Part shown: piece after piece, positions 62,229 to 64,000 of the stretch
Layout: each line of letters begins with the position of its first letter
Position numbering within the stretch: the stretch's first letter is position 1
Assembly: GCA_965223835.1 (NCBI GenBank)
Contig: CBDCXQ010000001.1
Span: 868,001-932,000, forward strand
Reading direction: 5' to 3'
DNA: 64,000 bases
DNA from: CAVYXZ01 sp965223835
GTDB lineage: Bacteria > Chloroflexota > Anaerolineae > Aggregatilineales > Phototrophicaceae
Made by a program: the position numbers and the translations under genes
Notes under the pieces: model-generated
Told to the model about the DNA's origin: nothing
The model's database searches: none
What the model saw: the letters and a program-made list of their open reading frames with translations, nothing else

Positions 62229-64000
62229 TCAGATTTTCAAATCAAACTGTGCTTGGCGACGATATCCGAAGCCCCGTCGCGATTTTCCTATAGCTGCTAT
62301 CTTCGCAGCAATGAGACCTGGGACACTGATCTCCACCCTATCCGTATAGTCAGTGGTTTTGGTTAGGCGCAAGCGCTGCAATCGGGTGCGAAAGATGGAC
62401 CCGCGCCTTCTCTCCCGCATTTGCTTATCCAGCACGGCCAGCTTGAACAGATTCGGGTCTACCTTCGGATTATCCGGCTCGAACGGCAGGTTAATGTCCG
62501 CAAGCTGATTGCCGAACTTAGCTAGCAAACTATCGGTGGACTGTTGCGGCAGGTTAAATGAGCCAGTGAAGCGGACTGTGCGAGCAAATTCGCGCTGCCC
62601 GGCCAGCATGACCGCAATCTTCAGTTCCTGCAACCCCAAGAGGCGCTCGGGAGTCTCGTAGCGAAGTCCCATTGGTGATCTGCCGTAGGCACCCCAGGTG
62701 TACTGATGCGTGTACTTGACGGAATCCTCATCTCGTTTTTCGGCACGCACAATCATCTGCCAGACACCAGGTTCAGGTGCTTCAATGCGAAAGAACTGGT
62801 AGCTGCTGCCCGTGCGGTTGAAATGGAGCGAACTTCCCGGGCGGATGGTCCGATGGGATGGCGAGATAAGCATCAGCGAAACAGGCGCTGCGAGGTTATG
62901 CCAGGAAACCACCATCGTCACCGAACTGAGGCTATCATCCACCGGGATATGGTGGACCCGTGTGGTGGATAATCTTTCGAGATAACGTGGATTCGGGAAG
63001 ACGGCGTTTAAGCTGACCAATCCCTGTAGATCTGCTCGAAGCGCGCCATCGAATGCAAGGTCGTCAGCGCTGATCGATGGGTTCTCCACCTCGAAGATAT
63101 TCAGTCCGTCTACGCTGTCGCTGTCGGCGGCAATGACCTCCTCGCCGCCAGTCAGCGCTTGCAGGTGAACGTAAATCTCATGGAGTTTGGCGATGTCGGC
63201 TGGTCCGTGAATAGCATGGAATACGCCGCTTGTCGCGGTGGCGATGTCTTGCAACAACACCTGATCGCTCTGGACTCCCAATGAGACCGTATAGATTCTG
63301 GTTTCTGCCGGTATCGTGGGCAGTATTTCTGTTAAGTTTGCGCCGCTATACCAGCCTGGAGGTGAATCCGTAACGCCGCCGCCAACCCAGGGGGGTGTAT
63401 TCTCGTGGCCGTCACTGATTAGCACAATGGCCTGCGGATGGGAGGCATCGCCCCCAGTAGCTAAACCCGCCTGCCCCAGTTCTAAGCCCGCTCCCATGGA
63501 TGTGACACCGCCAGCAGCAATCGTATCGATGTCTGTCTTAATGACTCCCTGGATAGCGAGACCATCAATAGGCACTACAGAGTGGATAGTTGCTGCCGTA
63601 CCGTCAAATGCAACCACGCCTGTCCGGTCGTTGACACGCAGCATATCGACTAACTGCTTGGCCCGCTCTTTGGCCGGTTCCAGATAGCCATAGAAGTCCA
63701 TACTCCCACTTCTGTCAATCACCTGGGAGATGTCCACCGGCTCTGGCGAAAAGCCGATAGCGTTAATGACCGCCAAAGCAAAGTCCTGGCGGATCTGGGG
63801 TAGATGCTCGTCAATACCAAACAACACGGCGATACCATGCACCTCGATGGTGTAGGTCCCGGCAATCGGGGCCTCTATGTGGACTCGTTGGACGTTGTTG
63901 CTGACGGCAGGGAATGCGCTTAGATCGCCATCGGTGATCGTGCCATCAGGAGCAATTACCCGTAAGTAGAGCTGGTTCTGGATTCCGCTGCCTGGCTCAT
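62229..64000 (-). CDS. PPC-like plus von Willebrand A domain protein, partial
   Basis: The frame is open to the right window edge, so the start is not seen; the ATG/GTG near 63842 is internal. Residues before it read VQRVHIEAPIAGTYTIEVHG, the pattern of bacterial pre-peptidase C-terminal (PPC) domains that follow subtilases. The von Willebrand A domain follows with a complete MIDAS: IDRSGSMDF, the Thr in GGVTSMGAG, and the Asp in VLISDGHENTPP. After it are two beta-rich segments. It is a secreted or surface adhesion/processing protein; a subtilase part may lie outside. Not clearly part of the synthetase cluster. Confidence 0.8.
   Translation of the reverse strand, partial: EPGSGIQNQLYLRVIAPDGTITDGDLSAFPAVSNNVQRVHIEAPIAGTYTIEVHGIAVLFGIDEHLPQIRQDFALAVINAIGFSPEPVDISQVIDRSGSMDFYGYLEPAKERAKQLVDMLRVNDRTGVVAFDGTAATIHSVVPIDGLAIQGVIKTDIDTIAAGGVTSMGAGLELGQAGLATGGDASHPQAIVLISDGHENTPPWVGGGVTDSPPGWYSGANLTEILPTIPAETRIYTVSLGVQSDQVLLQDIATATSGVFHAIHGPADIAKLHEIYVHLQALTGGEEVIAADSDSVDGLNIFEVENPSISADDLAFDGALRADLQGLVSLNAVFPNPRYLERLSTTRVHHIPVDDSLSSVTMVVSWHNLAAPVSLMLISPSHRTIRPGSSLHFNRTGSSYQFFRIEAPEPGVWQMIVRAEKRDEDSVKYTHQYTWGAYGRSPMGLRYETPERLLGLQELKIAVMLAGQREFARTVRFTGSFNLPQQSTDSLLAKFGNQLADINLPFEPDNPKVDPNLFKLAVLDKQMRERRRGSIFRTRLQRLRLTKTTDYTDRVEISVPGLIAAKIAAIGKSRRGFGYRRQAQFDLKI

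Overview
The window reads as a chromosomal contig from a Chloroflexota bacterium, most likely from the Anaerolineae side of the phylum. This is inferred from gene content: a split glycine decarboxylase (gcvPA/gcvPB), a DUF3048 lipid-cycle-type protein with a Thr/Pro linker, a MurF-alanine racemase fusion, DUF1501/DUF1800 Tat substrates and two different prolyl-tRNA synthetases. No rRNA or tRNA gene was recognised, so the phylum call is inference.

Positions 1-34041 are ordinary chromosome. On the left, gcvH-gcvPA-gcvPB runs leftwards behind a promoter, a single-aptamer glycine riboswitch and an intrinsic terminator. Then come a Sco1-like copper chaperone, murF-alr, tgt, a PstS-like lipoprotein, a small tetratricopeptide-like membrane protein, a PIG-L deacetylase, a DUF3048 protein, a pair of SLATT-like two-helix membrane proteins, an SGNH hydrolase, a thiolase, the two proS genes, a double NYN-domain protein, rpsO and pnp. 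A tightly overlapping five-gene run (25316-29211) follows, then a DUF4258 protein, the DUF1501/DUF1800 pair and an enolase-superfamily sugar acid dehydratase.

Positions 34491-41321 form an accessory, plasmid-like block on the + strand: a small ORF, a ParM-type actin, a ParR-type ribbon-helix-helix adaptor, a 0.3-kb array of nine back-to-back hairpins, an HU-like protein, a second ribbon-helix-helix protein, an HxH relaxase-like protein and a primase-helicase. Together these cover segregation, mobilisation and replication, but no integrase or transposase lies inside the window.

Positions 41524-64000 are a second accessory block, all on the - strand. Read in transcription order it holds a partial von Willebrand A protein, two small proteins, three nonribosomal peptide synthetases (C-A-nMT-T-E, C-A-T, C-A-T), a Cys/His hydrolase-like protein and its small paralogue sharing an FSGRPNP-type domain, a small helical protein, a PLP decarboxylase and a phosphopantetheinyl transferase. 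A separate group follows: a protein with an 88-residue Gln/Asp repeat, a one-helix membrane protein and an HTTM-like membrane protein. Hand-read adenylation codes suggest an N-methylated, epimerised residue, then a beta-amino-acid-like unit, then Asn. There is no thioesterase or reductase domain, so product release is unexplained. The most unusual items are the hairpin array, this thioesterase-less synthetase cluster with its odd small proteins, and the Gln/Asp repeat protein beside the HTTM pair.
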